A stretch of DNA of 64,000 nucleotides from Neoalteromonas facilis (GCF_002807665.1 NZ_PEAY01000001.1:1276370-1340369), one strand, 5' to 3'; positions 27,376 to 37,370 are shown, counted from the stretch's first letter. The notes: a model not told the origin generated them from the sequence alone. Numbers and translations: made by a program.

Positions 27376-28661
27376 TCAATTTCCTGATTAATCATCACTT
27401 CAACGTTAACTACCTGACCGGTAGTTGTTGGGATTTCTGTCATCCCCTGAAGTTCACCTTTAACGGCTTCTACATTTTCGTCCTTGGATATACGTGCAAT
27501 CAGCCTAGCTCGTTCAATTTGATTTAACGTGAAATTTGGCATCATCGCATTTTGCTCTGTCAATGTGACATTCACGGGTAATGACGCGAGCGGCAATTTT
27601 ACAACAGCGGCAGGCATTCTCATGGCACTGCCTGCATCTTGCGCGAATACAAATAAGAACGCGTTCTCAGGCACTTTGGCCAGCAGCTCAGATGTTATTG
27701 ATACCGCCACATTAAAACCAGTTAAATTTGTTTCATCTTGTGTCTGAGCTGATGCCTCTTCAGCAACAATCGGTATGGATGGGTTACCCGACAACTCTGC
27801 AAGACGCGCAACCAATGATTGATACATTTCACTGCTGGGCGACATTTTATCTTTGATGGTATCGAAATAGGCTTGCGCTTCCTCAGCCTTACCCAATTGT
27901 GCATTCACCACAGTTAACATCAAACGAATGTTATCATTCTGTGGTTGTTGCGTCAGTTCAAAGGCTAATAACCGTTCAGAGCGGCGTAAATGTTCATCAG
28001 TCCCAGATAACATCAGCGCCTGAGCAAAGCTTAAACGCGTATTAACATCTTCTGGCGCAAGCGTAAACGCACGTTCAAAAGACTCGATCGATTGCTCGGA
28101 GAATCCCATACTCATATACAAACGCCCCAGATTCAGCCATGCCTGATCATCCTTCGGCGTATCACGCAATCGCTGACGGATGGCTAATGCTAAGAGTTGT
28201 AACTCCTGTGGTGAAATATCCGCTTGATCATTTGCCACCGCGATTAATTTGTCGCTTAGCTCTCCAATAGATTGTGTCGCTGACACCAGCGTTTGCACTT
28301 CATGCAAATGATTCGCACGATAATAGACGGTACCGCCAATACTCAATGCTATTAACAATCCAACGATGATGGCTAATTTCGTACTTGAGGGTTTAGCCAC
28401 AGATTCATCTATTGAATCATTGCCGGCTTCATCAACCAGCGCTAACTTCAATTCAGTGATCGCTTGTTGCTTGTCATCCTCAGATATCAAGCCCTCGTGG
28501 TATTCTTTCTCAATTTCGCCGAGTCGTTGCTTTACGATTTGTGCGTTTCGTAGCTGGTCAACAGCACGTTGATCACGCTTTCTAAGCCAGGGCAAACTCA
28601 CAGTGACGACGATCGCTGCAACAAACACAACGATCACAATGTAAAATAATGTCCAGCTCAT
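27372..28661 (-). CDS. ccmI: Cytochrome c maturation protein CcmI
   Basis: 429 residues. It has an N-terminal membrane helix, a basic cytoplasmic loop with a LGEIEKEYHEGLISEDDKQQAI-type motif, a second helix (about 92-108), and then periplasmic TPR repeats (WLNLGRLYMSMGFSEQSIESFERAF). A C-terminal beta domain follows. CcmI holds apocytochrome c for the haem lyase complex with CcmF and CcmH. It abuts ccmH directly and overlaps mlaA by 4 bases. Confidence 0.9.
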   Translation of the reverse strand: MSWTLFYIVIVVFVAAIVVTVSLPWLRKRDQRAVDQLRNAQIVKQRLGEIEKEYHEGLISEDDKQQAITELKLALVDEAGNDSIDESVAKPSSTKLAIIVGLLIALSIGGTVYYRANHLHEVQTLVSATQSIGELSDKLIAVANDQADISPQELQLLALAIRQRLRDTPKDDQAWLNLGRLYMSMGFSEQSIESFERAFTLAPEDVNTRLSFAQALMLSGTDEHLRRSERLLAFELTQQPQNDNIRLMLTVVNAQLGKAEEAQAYFDTIKDKMSPSSEMYQSLVARLAELSGNPSIPIVAEEASAQTQDETNLTGFNVAVSITSELLAKVPENAFLFVFAQDAGSAMRMPAAVVKLPLASLPVNVTLTEQNAMMPNFTLNQIERARLIARISKDENVEAVKGELQGMTEIPTTTGQVVNVEVMINQEIE

Positions 28662-29144
28662 TTATTCTTCCTGCTTTAATATTGCGTCAGCGCGGGCTAA
28701 TTTTTGTGCCTGATCTTCAGCATCTGGCACAACGGCGCGTTTGCGAGTTATGAATATCAAGGCAAATATCGCAAAGGCGATTGGGAGCACCCATAACCAT
28801 AATGTATAAGGGGTTACCGGCGGCTTGTAGTAGACAAAATCACCGTAACGCTCCTTCATAAAATCAATTACTTCTTGTTCACTTTTGCCTTGCTTGAGTA
28901 ATTGATAAACCTTGCGCCGCATATCATGTGCAATCATGGCATCAGAATCTGCAATATTTTGGTTCTGACACATCGGGCAACGCAACACAGCGGTTAATGA
29001 AAGAAAGGTTTCACGCTCAGCCTCAGAGTCAAATTGATAACTATCAACTCCATCCTGCGCAATAATTTCTTCTGCAATTGCCAAATTCGATAAGGACACA
29101 AAACACAGCAGGCATCCAAGAATACATTTAGCCCAAATATTCAC
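28662..29144 (-). CDS. ccmH: Cytochrome c maturation thiol-disulfide protein CcmH
   Basis: 160 residues. A signal peptide precedes a small periplasmic domain with the LRCPMC redox motif (Cys56, Cys59), followed by QNQNIADSDAMIAHDMR. A membrane anchor lies near residues 110-130. It reduces apocytochrome thiols for haem attachment. This is the short CcmH form without TPR repeats, which are supplied by the separate ccmI. Confidence 0.93.
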   Translation of the reverse strand: MNIWAKCILGCLLCFVSLSNLAIAEEIIAQDGVDSYQFDSEAERETFLSLTAVLRCPMCQNQNIADSDAMIAHDMRRKVYQLLKQGKSEQEVIDFMKERYGDFVYYKPPVTPYTLWLWVLPIAFAIFALIFITRKRAVVPDAEDQAQKLARADAILKQEE

Positions 29145-29737
29145 GGCTGTTCTCCTTGCGCTTTTTCGGCCAATAACTGATTGTATGCAGGCAGGATCTT
29201 GTTATTCCAAACGCGCTCATTGATATCGCCAACATGATGCAAACGAATATTGCCATTGGCATCAATCAAGAAATGTTCAGGTGCGCCAGTAACACCCAAA
29301 TCTAACGAATAGTCTCTGACGACATCAAAGATTTGGAACTGGTAGGGGTTACCCATTCGGGTCAGCATTTGAGACACTTCAGTCTGCACGCGAGCGAGTG
29401 TTTTGGTGCCAAAATCAGGATCTAAGTCTTGATCGTAATATAGCCCAACAAATCGTACGCCATGCTGTTCACGTAATTGCGTTAAATAAGGCAATTCAAC
29501 TGCACAGGTAACGCACCAAACGCCCCACACATTCAATATGGTGACATCTCCCTTTAGGCTACTTGGCGTGTAGGTAATATCTGGCTGGAAAAGATCGGGC
29601 AATTCAAAAGGCGGTAAAGGTTTCCCAAGCGCCATAGATTCGCGCTCTCTTGGATCACTGAATAACCCTTGAAATAAAAATACCACCAATACCACAAAAG
29701 CCAGGGCAGGAAGTGCAAACCACCACGTACGTTTCAT
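29141..29737 (-). CDS. ccmG: Thioredoxin-like CcmG/DsbE
   Basis: 198 residues. An N-terminal membrane anchor (about 5-24) precedes a periplasmic thioredoxin fold with the active site WCVTC (Cys75, Cys78) and the cis-proline region GVTGAPEHFLID. It passes electrons to CcmH and apocytochrome. It overlaps ccmH by 4 bases and starts 3 bases after the ccmF stop. Confidence 0.93.
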   Translation of the reverse strand: MKRTWWFALPALAFVVLVVFLFQGLFSDPRERESMALGKPLPPFELPDLFQPDITYTPSSLKGDVTILNVWGVWCVTCAVELPYLTQLREQHGVRFVGLYYDQDLDPDFGTKTLARVQTEVSQMLTRMGNPYQFQIFDVVRDYSLDLGVTGAPEHFLIDANGNIRLHHVGDINERVWNNKILPAYNQLLAEKAQGEQP

Positions 29738-29740
29738 CAG

Positions 29741-31744
29741 TTAAACGCTCCCTTCCATTGGTTTGTCCGACAGTGGTTTAGCAGCACCTCGTTTTTTGAG
29801 TTGAGCAACTTTGCTCAGGCGATAGCGTTTGTCGGCAATCGACATAACACCGCCGAATGCCATAATACCAGCGCCTAACCATAACCAAATCACAAACGGT
29901 TTAATATAAACGCGCACCGCCCATGCACCGCCATCAAGCGGCTCACCCAATGCAATAAATAAATCACGTGTGATAGAAGTATGAATAGCCGCTTCTGTCA
30001 TGGTCATGCGCTGAACTGAATAAAAGCGCTTTTCTGGCTCTAAATGGTCAATCTTTTCACCATTTTTAAACACATCAAAGACGCCCACATCTGCGCGGAA
30101 ATTAGGACCATCCACTTGTTTAACACCGGTAAACAAAAACTCGTATCCGCCTAGCGATACGGTATCTCCAGGCAACATGCGAACATCACGCTCTTGCTCA
30201 AAATTGCTGACCAGTGTTATACCAATTAGGGTTACGGCAAAGCCCACATGGCCAAGCACCATTCCCCAATGACTGCGAGAGAGGCCTAATAACGCTTGCG
30301 AGGAGCTTCTTTCCCGTTGAGCTGACACGCGTTGTTTAACTTCCTGTAGCGTGGTCACCAAAATCCAAAAGCTTAACACCATGCCCAGCACGGACATAAA
30401 TGTCGGCTGGTCATAGGAATAAGTCACCAATAGCGCCGCACTCAGACTCACCCCGAATGCAACCAACATATGATTGCGCAGATCTTTAACCGGTTGACGT
30501 TTCCAGCGAGACAATGGCCCTAAACCCAGCATAAACACAAATGGCACAATCAAAACAACAAACATTTGATTGAAAAACGGTGCGCCAACCGAAATAGTGC
30601 CCAACCCTAATTCTTTATGAACCAAAGGGAGGATAGTTCCCAGTAATACAACCAAGGTCGCGGCGCATAGCAGAACGTTGTTACCGATTAATAATACTTC
30701 TCGCGAGAAACTATCATACTTGCCTCGACTTCTGAGTTCTTTTGCTCTAAGTGCATAGAGCAATAAACCAAAACCACTTAACACGATCAGTATGCCCAGA
30801 ATAAACATACCGCGCGCCGGATCACTGGCAAATGAGTGGACAGATACTATTACACCAGAACGTACAAGGAATGTGCCTAAAAGGCTTAAGGAAAACGCGG
30901 CAATGGCAAGCAACACAGTCCATGACTTAAATACTTTGCGCTTTTCAGTCACGGCTAAACTGTGCATCAAGGCCGTACCTACTAACCAAGGCATAAACGA
31001 CGCATTTTCAACCGGATCCCAGAACCACCAGCCGCCCCAGCCCAACTCGTAATAGGCCCACCAGCTCCCCAGTGCAATTCCTAATGTTAAAAATGCCCAT
31101 GCTGCAATCACCCAGGGTCTAGACCATCGTGCCCAGGTGCTGTCCAGCTGGCCTGAGATCAAAGCAGCAATTGCAAATGCAAATGCCACGGAAAATCCAA
31201 CATAGCCCATGTACAGCATGGGTGGGTGGATAATCATGCCGAAATCTTGCAATAAAGGGTTTAAATCTCGCCCATCTACTGGAAATAGTGGCAACAAACT
31301 CTCAAATGGATTAGATGTCAGTAGCATAAATAAGTAAAAGCCAACTGAAACCATGCCCAATATACTCAGTACTCGCGCCACCATCGGCTGTGGAATACCT
31401 TTACTGAATACTGAAACCGCAATGATCCAGCCAGATAACATCAGTACCCACAGCAAAAATGAACCTTCATGACCGCCCCATACCGCAGTCACTTTGTAAT
31501 AGATAGGAAGTAAACTGTTAGAGTGATGTGCCACATACGCAACACTGAAATCATCCATAAGAAAAGAATAAGTCAAACACCCATAAGCAATTGCAGTAAA
31601 CACAAACAAAGCAATGCCCAGTGGCTTCGCTGTCGCCATCAAACGTGTATTATTGGTTTGAGCGCCCCATAAAGGATATACAGAGAGTAAAATGGAGAGC
31701 ACCAACGCTAGCGTTAGTGCAATATTACCTAACTCAGGGATCAT
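29741..31744 (-). CDS. ccmF: Haem lyase CcmF
   Basis: 667 residues and strongly polytopic, close to the usual 650. The WWD-type haem handling motif is present as GWGGWWFWDPVENASFMPWL (about residues 232-251), along with HPPMLYMGYVGF and a large periplasmic loop near the C-terminus. It joins haem from CcmE to apocytochrome c. It lies 1 base after ccmE in the cluster and uses one continuous frame. Confidence 0.95.
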   Translation of the reverse strand: MIPELGNIALTLALVLSILLSVYPLWGAQTNNTRLMATAKPLGIALFVFTAIAYGCLTYSFLMDDFSVAYVAHHSNSLLPIYYKVTAVWGGHEGSFLLWVLMLSGWIIAVSVFSKGIPQPMVARVLSILGMVSVGFYLFMLLTSNPFESLLPLFPVDGRDLNPLLQDFGMIIHPPMLYMGYVGFSVAFAFAIAALISGQLDSTWARWSRPWVIAAWAFLTLGIALGSWWAYYELGWGGWWFWDPVENASFMPWLVGTALMHSLAVTEKRKVFKSWTVLLAIAAFSLSLLGTFLVRSGVIVSVHSFASDPARGMFILGILIVLSGFGLLLYALRAKELRSRGKYDSFSREVLLIGNNVLLCAATLVVLLGTILPLVHKELGLGTISVGAPFFNQMFVVLIVPFVFMLGLGPLSRWKRQPVKDLRNHMLVAFGVSLSAALLVTYSYDQPTFMSVLGMVLSFWILVTTLQEVKQRVSAQRERSSSQALLGLSRSHWGMVLGHVGFAVTLIGITLVSNFEQERDVRMLPGDTVSLGGYEFLFTGVKQVDGPNFRADVGVFDVFKNGEKIDHLEPEKRFYSVQRMTMTEAAIHTSITRDLFIALGEPLDGGAWAVRVYIKPFVIWLWLGAGIMAFGGVMSIADKRYRLSKVAQLKKRGAAKPLSDKPMEGSV

Positions 31745-31745
31745 A

Positions 31746-32210
31746 TTAGTACTCCGCTTCGCTGGGTTTTACGTGCTTAATACCTTTCATTTTTTCAGCC
31801 AATTCAGGCGGCATGTATTCTTCATCGTGCTTCGCCAATACTTCGTGTGCCTCAATGACTCTCGGTTCAGTCAACACTCCCGTTGCAACAATACCCTGCC
31901 CCTCTCTAAACAAGTCAGGCAATATCCCTGCGTAACGAACCGTGACATGCTCACCTATATCAACCAAGTCAAAACTAACCGCCAGTGATTGCGGATCACG
32001 TGTAACCGAACCTTCAACCACCATACCGCCAATGCGCAAGCGCTGTCCCACAGCTGGCACGGCACCACTTTTACCTTCAATAATTTCAGATGGCGTATAA
32101 AACAGATCAATGTTTTCATTTAGCGAGTAAAGCATCAGGCCGATCGCACCTGAAATGAGCAGTAATACACCAACGACAACAGCCAAACGTTTTTGTCTAC
32201 GAGGATTCAT
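31746..32210 (-). CDS. ccmE: Haem chaperone CcmE
   Basis: 154 residues. An N-terminal membrane anchor (about 9-28) is followed by a periplasmic beta barrel ([16 protein letters not shown]) and the haem-binding motif [11 protein letters not shown] with the covalent haem ligand His128. It carries haem from CcmC to CcmF. Confidence 0.95.
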   Translation of the reverse strand: MNPRRQKRLAVVVGVLLLISGAIGLMLYSLNENIDLFYTPSEIIEGKSGAVPAVGQRLRIGGMVVEGSVTRDPQSLAVSFDLVDIGEHVTVRYAGILPDLFREGQGIVATGVLTEPRVIEAHEVLAKHDEEYMPPELAEKMKGIKHVKPSEAEY

Positions 32211-32218
32211 TTACACGT

Positions 32219-32431
32219 CTACCCTTCTTTACTTTTTTGATTACTTCTTGCAGCTGCAATGCGCTGCTTGCGAGCTTGTTCACTCACAATGAGATTAAGT
32301 AGCTTGTTACGTGCCATATGGCTTTCAATCACGATTAGCGCCATAGCGATAGCCGTTACACCGAATGACAACCACACAAAAAATGCATAACCGCCCATGG
32401 CAAAAAATTCACTGAAACTATTAAATTGCAC
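32219..32431 (-). CDS. ccmD: CcmD, small membrane adaptor
   Basis: 70 residues with one membrane helix (about 14-36; FAMGGYAFFVWLSFG is typical) and a basic cytoplasmic tail. It releases holo-CcmE from the CcmABC complex. It sits between ccmC and ccmE as in other System I clusters. Confidence 0.9.
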   Translation of the reverse strand: MQFNSFSEFFAMGGYAFFVWLSFGVTAIAMALIVIESHMARNKLLNLIVSEQARKQRIAAARSNQKSKEG

Positions 32432-32433
32432 AG

Positions 32434-33198
32434 CTAACCTCTTTCACTGGTTATGTTTGATTGAACACCTTTCACTTCGTTCAATACCCATGGTCGGTTT
32501 ATTTCACGACGTAAAATCTCATTTTTCATTCTGACCAAGGTCACTGCGCCAACAAATGCGGCAAAACCTAATATATTGATCAGCAACGGCCACAACATTT
32601 CTGCGGCAATTGAAGGTGTATCGAATTTGGTAATGGTGGCGCCTTGATGCAAGGTATTCCACCACTCAACAGAGTAGTGAATAATGGGTACATTGATAAC
32701 GCCAACCAATGCCATAACACCGGCTGCTTTACCGGCTTGTTGCTTGTCTTCAAATGCCGCGTATAACGCCATAACGCCAAAGTACAAAAACAACAAGATT
32801 AATTCTGAGGTTAAGCGTGCATCCCAAATCCACCAGGTACCCCACATTGGCTTACCCCATGCAGCGCCGGTAAACAAGGCGACAAAAGTCATCACCGCGC
32901 CCACTGGCGCCATTGCAATCATGGCCATATATGCTGTTCGCCATTGCCAAATCATGCCGACGGCCGCCGCAATAGCCATTGCCACATAGGTTCCCATCGA
33001 TAACATAGCGCTAGGCACATGAATATAGATAATCCGAAATGAATCACCTTGTTGATAATCTGCAGGCGCGAAGGCTAACCCCCATATCGTGCCAATAACC
33101 AGAGTGACAACCGCCGTGATCGAAAACCACGGTAACAGGGTTGAACATAATTGATACGCACGTTCAGGTTTTGCGTAGGGATGTAACCATTTCCACAT
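32434..33198 (-). CDS. ccmC: Haem export/handling protein CcmC
   Basis: 254 residues and six membrane helices. The tryptophan-rich motif WGTWWIWDARLTSELILLF is intact, and HVPSAMLSMGTY and HYSVEWWNTLHQG supply the conserved haem-ligand histidine regions. It loads haem onto CcmE. It overlaps ccmB by one base. Confidence 0.95.
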   Translation of the reverse strand: MWKWLHPYAKPERAYQLCSTLLPWFSITAVVTLVIGTIWGLAFAPADYQQGDSFRIIYIHVPSAMLSMGTYVAMAIAAAVGMIWQWRTAYMAMIAMAPVGAVMTFVALFTGAAWGKPMWGTWWIWDARLTSELILLFLYFGVMALYAAFEDKQQAGKAAGVMALVGVINVPIIHYSVEWWNTLHQGATITKFDTPSIAAEMLWPLLINILGFAAFVGAVTLVRMKNEILRREINRPWVLNEVKGVQSNITSERG

Positions 33199-33869
33199 TA
33201 GTTCAAACTCACTTTAACGGCGTAACTGATAGCAAAAGGTGTTAAAGCCATAGCAAACAACAACAATGCTCCAATAAACGCCAATTGAGAAAAATACGGT
33301 AGTTGCATTGAGGCCGCCTCAATAGCAGATGTTGCAAAGATTAACAGCGGGATAAATAAAGGGATCAGAAGTAAAGACAACAATACGCCGCCGCGATTGA
33401 GTCCCATGGTTAATCCCACAGCGATTGCACCAACCAAACTGATAAGTGGAGTACCTATAGCTAACGTAGCCAGCAGTGCCCAATACATATCCTGGGTCAA
33501 ATTTAAAAACATGGCTAACAACGGTGACACAATGACCAAAGGCACAAATGAGACCAACCAATGGCAACCAACCTTTATTGCCATCAACCCCGCCATAGAA
33601 GCATCGGTTAACGTGAGTTGCTCAAGCCAACCCTGCTGAAAATCATCTCTAAACAAACGCTCCATACCCAATAGTGATGACAAAATCGCCGCGACCCAGA
33701 TCACACCAGGGCCTATTCGCTGCAAAATGTCTGGGGATGGACCCACACCTAAAGGAAATAAACTTATCACCAGAACGAAGAAGACCAAGGGTTGAACCAA
33801 CTCAGACTTTTGTCTAAAGGCAAGAGTAAACTCGCGACGCCACATAGCGCTGTACGGACTGATGATCAT
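33198..33869 (-). CDS. ccmB: Haem exporter membrane subunit CcmB
   Basis: 223 residues and six hydrophobic segments. The family stretch FFVLVISLFPLGVGP is near the N-terminus, and LSSLLGMERLFRDDFQQGWLEQL follows. It partners the ATPase CcmA, whose gene it overlaps by 4 bases, and the complex releases CcmE after haem loading. Confidence 0.95.
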   Translation of the reverse strand: MIISPYSAMWRREFTLAFRQKSELVQPLVFFVLVISLFPLGVGPSPDILQRIGPGVIWVAAILSSLLGMERLFRDDFQQGWLEQLTLTDASMAGLMAIKVGCHWLVSFVPLVIVSPLLAMFLNLTQDMYWALLATLAIGTPLISLVGAIAVGLTMGLNRGGVLLSLLLIPLFIPLLIFATSAIEAASMQLPYFSQLAFIGALLLFAMALTPFAISYAVKVSLN

Positions 33870-34534
33870 ATTCGATACTCCAAGTCCAGCGTCTTGTTCT
33901 GCTTTACGTGCTGCAAGGTTTGATGAGATGTTAACAGCACACTTCCACCATTCTCGGTAAAAGACTTGATGTGTAACTCAACCAACTCAATGCCATGTAC
34001 GTCCAATGCTGTAAAGGGTTCATCCAAAACCCAAAGTAATGCTTCTGGCTTTAGCCATAATCTCGCCAGCGCTACACGGCGATTTTGACCCGCTGATAGC
34101 TGCACGCATGGTATATCTTCCAGGCCCACTAACCCTAATGTAGCGAGCACATCGTAAACTCTTTCTGGTGCCACCTTGATCCCGTGTTGTGCGCACCAGA
34201 ATTGGCAATTTTCAAAAGCTGAAGCGTGTGGATCGACTGCTGATTTATGACCGATATAGATCAATTCGCGTGCGTATGAACGTTTTACACTGGCATCAGA
34301 TATCGACGCGCCATTGAACAACACATCGCCATTTTGCGGCTGATGAAAACCTACCAATGTACGCAATAAACTGGTCTTTCCCGCCCCATTTTGGCCGGTT
34401 AAATACACTAGTTCACCAGAGGCTATCTCGAAACTAAGCGTTTCGAATAATACTCTATCTCGACGAACACAGGTGAGTTCGACTGCGCGTAAACGTGGCA
34501 ACAAAATGTCCTTAGTGGTTGAGCGTTGATTCAT
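33866..34534 (-). CDS. ccmA: ABC transporter ATPase CcmA
   Basis: 222 residues from the ATG at 34534. The open frame runs back to 34690, but the extra 52 residues are not ABC-like, and the shorter protein has the usual CcmA length. Walker A is GQNGAGKTS, the signature is LSAGQNRRVALARL, and Walker B is LLWVLDEPFTALD, with a late LTSHQ switch His. First gene of the ccmABCDEFGHI-mlaA transcript; the FliK-like gene diverges from it. Confidence 0.93.
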   Translation of the reverse strand: MNQRSTTKDILLPRLRAVELTCVRRDRVLFETLSFEIASGELVYLTGQNGAGKTSLLRTLVGFHQPQNGDVLFNGASISDASVKRSYARELIYIGHKSAVDPHASAFENCQFWCAQHGIKVAPERVYDVLATLGLVGLEDIPCVQLSAGQNRRVALARLWLKPEALLWVLDEPFTALDVHGIELVELHIKSFTENGGSVLLTSHQTLQHVKQNKTLDLEYRI

Positions 34535-34744
34535 ACTAAATAAATTGCGCGGAAGTCTATCATATTTGCATGTGAGGACACGCATCCTATTGGTCATTTT
34601 ATCTGAATTATTTAACAGAAAAACGTTATCTTTCTGCATTTTGCTAACAAAGCTAGTCATGCATTCATGAATACGCATTTGCCACAACAAAGATGCAAAC
34701 TAGAGTACAATTAATTTATCAGTGCTCAAGCCGATACAATTGAC

Positions 34745-36913
34745 ATGCAAGAGTTAAATTTACAGAACCTCGTTTCTTCACTGGCCTCATTGACCAGTAA
34801 AAGTGCTGTCTCTGCCGCTCAATTGTCAACGCCTGTCGCTTTAAGCCCAATCGTCATCCAAAGTAACAATGCGCAATTACAAGTGACTGACTCAAAAGGG
34901 CGCACGCTGTTCGACCTCTTGCCTAAAGCAGGCATTACAACAGGCAGCGCACAAGCAGCTCTGTCTTCAACAGGTGATGCCGTCATCATTACAACAGAGC
35001 AAAAACAGTTGTTTAGTGCTCGGATATCACTGCAGCAACAACAGACACTCCTTAATGCACTCAGTTCCCAACCAAGTGTTACGAAACTAATTGGTAGCGA
35101 GTTTACCTCACCTCAATTGCGCCAAGCTCAAGTTGTTTCAATACAAGGTCAGACAATTCAGTTACAACTGCAACCACCATTGGGTAAATTAAGCGAAGTG
35201 ACCGTGCAGTGGCCATCAACCAATGTGCCACTGAAAACGGGTCAGGTCGTAAATACTGAATTACAGCAAGCAGGTAATAAATGGGTTGCTAAGATCCTAA
35301 TTGCACAAACAGCGCCACAAAAAACTACAGATGCGTCTAACAATGAACTCTCATCCCAGTTACAAAAACCATCGACCGTAACACCGCCTTCAAGCAACGA
35401 GTCTGCGATCCCCACAAATAGCAAAGCCGTAATTGCGCCAATTGCGATTGATGCTCGAACTGCACAAACTGTTTTACCGCAATTAAGCACCACCGGTATC
35501 CCTGCAGCGTTGACAAAAAGCATCACAGATGCGCTAGCTACCATTTTAAAACCTGAAGTTTTGCAGTTGCTTAAACAAGGTACGGAGACTGCTGGATTAC
35601 AAACCTCCTTAAAATTAGATCAACGTCAACAATTGGCGATTAACATCACCCTGCCTTTAATAAAGCAGGCAGTTACGCAATCGCTTCCGTCACTCACACC
35701 AGAGCAAAGACTCGCCATAAGCGACTTGCCAAAATTGGCTCCTCAGATTGAGAAGCAGCTAAGTAAGTTCTTTAATCTTTCAGACAAGCAACAACAATTA
35801 TTTGCTCAATCTATTCAGCGCTTCCCCGCTGATAGTGCGCTGAGCAAGTTAGGAAATACGCATATTGCGTCACCGATACACGAGACTCCGATTGGAAAAA
35901 CGGCAACATCGAACACAAGTGTAGAATCCATAAGTGCCAATTCAAGTGGTAAAACAGTGCCGCCTGAGCTGGTGCAGCAAATACAGCAAGCGATTAAACA
36001 TCATTTTATTAATGCTGATTCTTCAACTCAGAATGCACAACAATTACAACAAGTGTTGACACAACTGGGTCAACGAATAGAGCCAGCCTATAAAGACGTA
36101 ATACAGCACATTAGCCAAGCATTAAGACCGTTAACTACACCGCAACCGGATGCCAACCAGCTGCAACAACTACTGCAAATGCCTGCGCTGCCTATTAGCA
36201 GTCAGGCGATTTCACAAATAGCGCCCAGCAACAATTTGGTATCTGGTCTGATAACGCTGTTGCAATTGAGTCTCGCAAGCCGCAGTGGGCGTAGTATTAA
36301 TGCTGCACAACAACGAGTAGGGCAATTACTACAAAGTTTGCAGCAAAGTTTGGGGCAATCGCCTGCGGGAAATGCTCAAGCCCCTGTGAATACAGCACCT
36401 CCAGTTGCTAGAAGCGCACAGGAATTTACCCAAATAGAACAGCGTCAGCAGTTGCTAAGAACACTTAGCAAAACTCTGAGTCAACACGGTTACAGCAAAC
36501 TCAGTCAAAGTGACACGACAATTCAAGGTCAAGACAGTTTGTTTTATTCTCTACCGTCAACGGCGCAAAGCGGTACTCGCGATACTGAGCTACTGATACG
36601 CAGGGAAAGCCAATCGCCGGACAAAAAGAAAAAGTCCGGTACCGGCCAACATGTATGGCACCTCACGATGCTTATGAATATCGGAGATTATGGTGACGTG
36701 CTGTGTAAGTGCAAGCTGCAAGAATCAGCGCTAAATCTTAATCTGTATACCAGTACAGAGGGGCTCAAGACGCGTATCCTTGAATTTCTGCCAGCATTGC
36801 GCAAACGCTTGGACGCATTAGGTCTTGAAATGACGCCGCCGACTTGCCAGTTAGGCGCTGTGCCTGACAGTTTGCGCTCAAAACCCTATCAACTACTTCA
36901 GACGCAGGTGTAA
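34745..36913 (+). CDS. FliK-like hook-length-control family protein
   Basis: 722 residues, very rich in Gln, Ser and Thr through the first about 540 residues. A C-terminal FliK_C-like domain (about 635-705: HVWHLTMLMNIGDYGDVLCKCKLQ, then LPALRKRLDALGLEM) follows. FliK proteins measure flagellar hook length and switch export specificity at FlhB. The next gene is an FlhB C-terminal homologue one base after its stop, which strengthens the assignment. No other flagellar gene is near, so it may be a stand-alone paralogue rather than the main FliK. Confidence 0.72.
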   Translation: MQELNLQNLVSSLASLTSKSAVSAAQLSTPVALSPIVIQSNNAQLQVTDSKGRTLFDLLPKAGITTGSAQAALSSTGDAVIITTEQKQLFSARISLQQQQTLLNALSSQPSVTKLIGSEFTSPQLRQAQVVSIQGQTIQLQLQPPLGKLSEVTVQWPSTNVPLKTGQVVNTELQQAGNKWVAKILIAQTAPQKTTDASNNELSSQLQKPSTVTPPSSNESAIPTNSKAVIAPIAIDARTAQTVLPQLSTTGIPAALTKSITDALATILKPEVLQLLKQGTETAGLQTSLKLDQRQQLAINITLPLIKQAVTQSLPSLTPEQRLAISDLPKLAPQIEKQLSKFFNLSDKQQQLFAQSIQRFPADSALSKLGNTHIASPIHETPIGKTATSNTSVESISANSSGKTVPPELVQQIQQAIKHHFINADSSTQNAQQLQQVLTQLGQRIEPAYKDVIQHISQALRPLTTPQPDANQLQQLLQMPALPISSQAISQIAPSNNLVSGLITLLQLSLASRSGRSINAAQQRVGQLLQSLQQSLGQSPAGNAQAPVNTAPPVARSAQEFTQIEQRQQLLRTLSKTLSQHGYSKLSQSDTTIQGQDSLFYSLPSTAQSGTRDTELLIRRESQSPDKKKKSGTGQHVWHLTMLMNIGDYGDVLCKCKLQESALNLNLYTSTEGLKTRILEFLPALRKRLDALGLEMTPPTCQLGAVPDSLRSKPYQLLQTQV

Positions 36914-36914
36914 C

Positions 36915-37235
36915 GTGAAAAAGGGCAGTAAAGCGTTCAAGCGCGCAGTCGGGCTTAAATACAATAGTGCAGAAAAAGGCGCAGCTCCGGAAGTTATTGC
37001 AAAAGGCTTTGGCGAGCTAGCAGAAGAAATTATCGCTGTGGCCAAGCAAAATGATGTCATGATCCACGAAGATCGGTACTTATCAGAATTTTTGAGTACA
37101 TTAGACTTAGGCCAGGAAATTCCAGAGCAGCTCTATTACGTCATTGCTGAGCTAATTGCATTCTCTTATATCCTTCAAGGCAAAACACCACCCAGTTGGA
37201 AGTCAAACGACCCATCGATTGATGTCAATGCGTAA
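36915..37235 (+). CDS. FlhB C-terminal-like export switch protein
   Basis: 106 residues from a GTG one base after the FliK-like stop. It matches the FlhB/YscU cytoplasmic domain after its self-cleavage site: AVGLKYNSAEKGAAPEVIAKG, then ILAD-like helices and QEIPEQLYYVIAELIAFSY. No membrane part and no NPTH cleavage motif are present, so it resembles the soluble FhlB/YlqH type of homologue. Its job is uncertain; a partner role with the FliK-like protein is plausible. Confidence 0.8.
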   Translation: MKKGSKAFKRAVGLKYNSAEKGAAPEVIAKGFGELAEEIIAVAKQNDVMIHEDRYLSEFLSTLDLGQEIPEQLYYVIAELIAFSYILQGKTPPSWKSNDPSIDVNA

Positions 37236-37290
37236 GTTCTTATAACCGTTAGCAAACTATAGCCACTTACATTAATACACCAGTGCTCTT

Positions 37291-37344
37291 GTTTGCTTTT
37301 GCTTTTGCTTTTGCTTTTGCTTTTGCTTTTGCTTTTGCTTTTAT
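37291..37344. repeat. Tandem hexanucleotide repeat (TTTTGC)n
   Basis: A GTTTGC unit followed by seven perfect TTTTGC copies and a partial TTTTAT. It lies between the convergent FlhB-like gene and recA, 56 bases after the FlhB-like stop and 26 bases before the recA terminator. It is not in a coding frame. Confidence 0.95.
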
Positions 37345-37370
37345 GACATCGAAAAATATTAAGCTCAAAT

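Noticed and set aside
34535..34690. N-terminal extension of CcmA
   Set aside because: The extra 52 residues have no ABC-like content; the ATG at 34534 gives the usual CcmA length.
37291..37344. TTTTGC array as a CRISPR-like repeat
   Set aside because: No spacers; it is a simple tandem hexanucleotide repeat.
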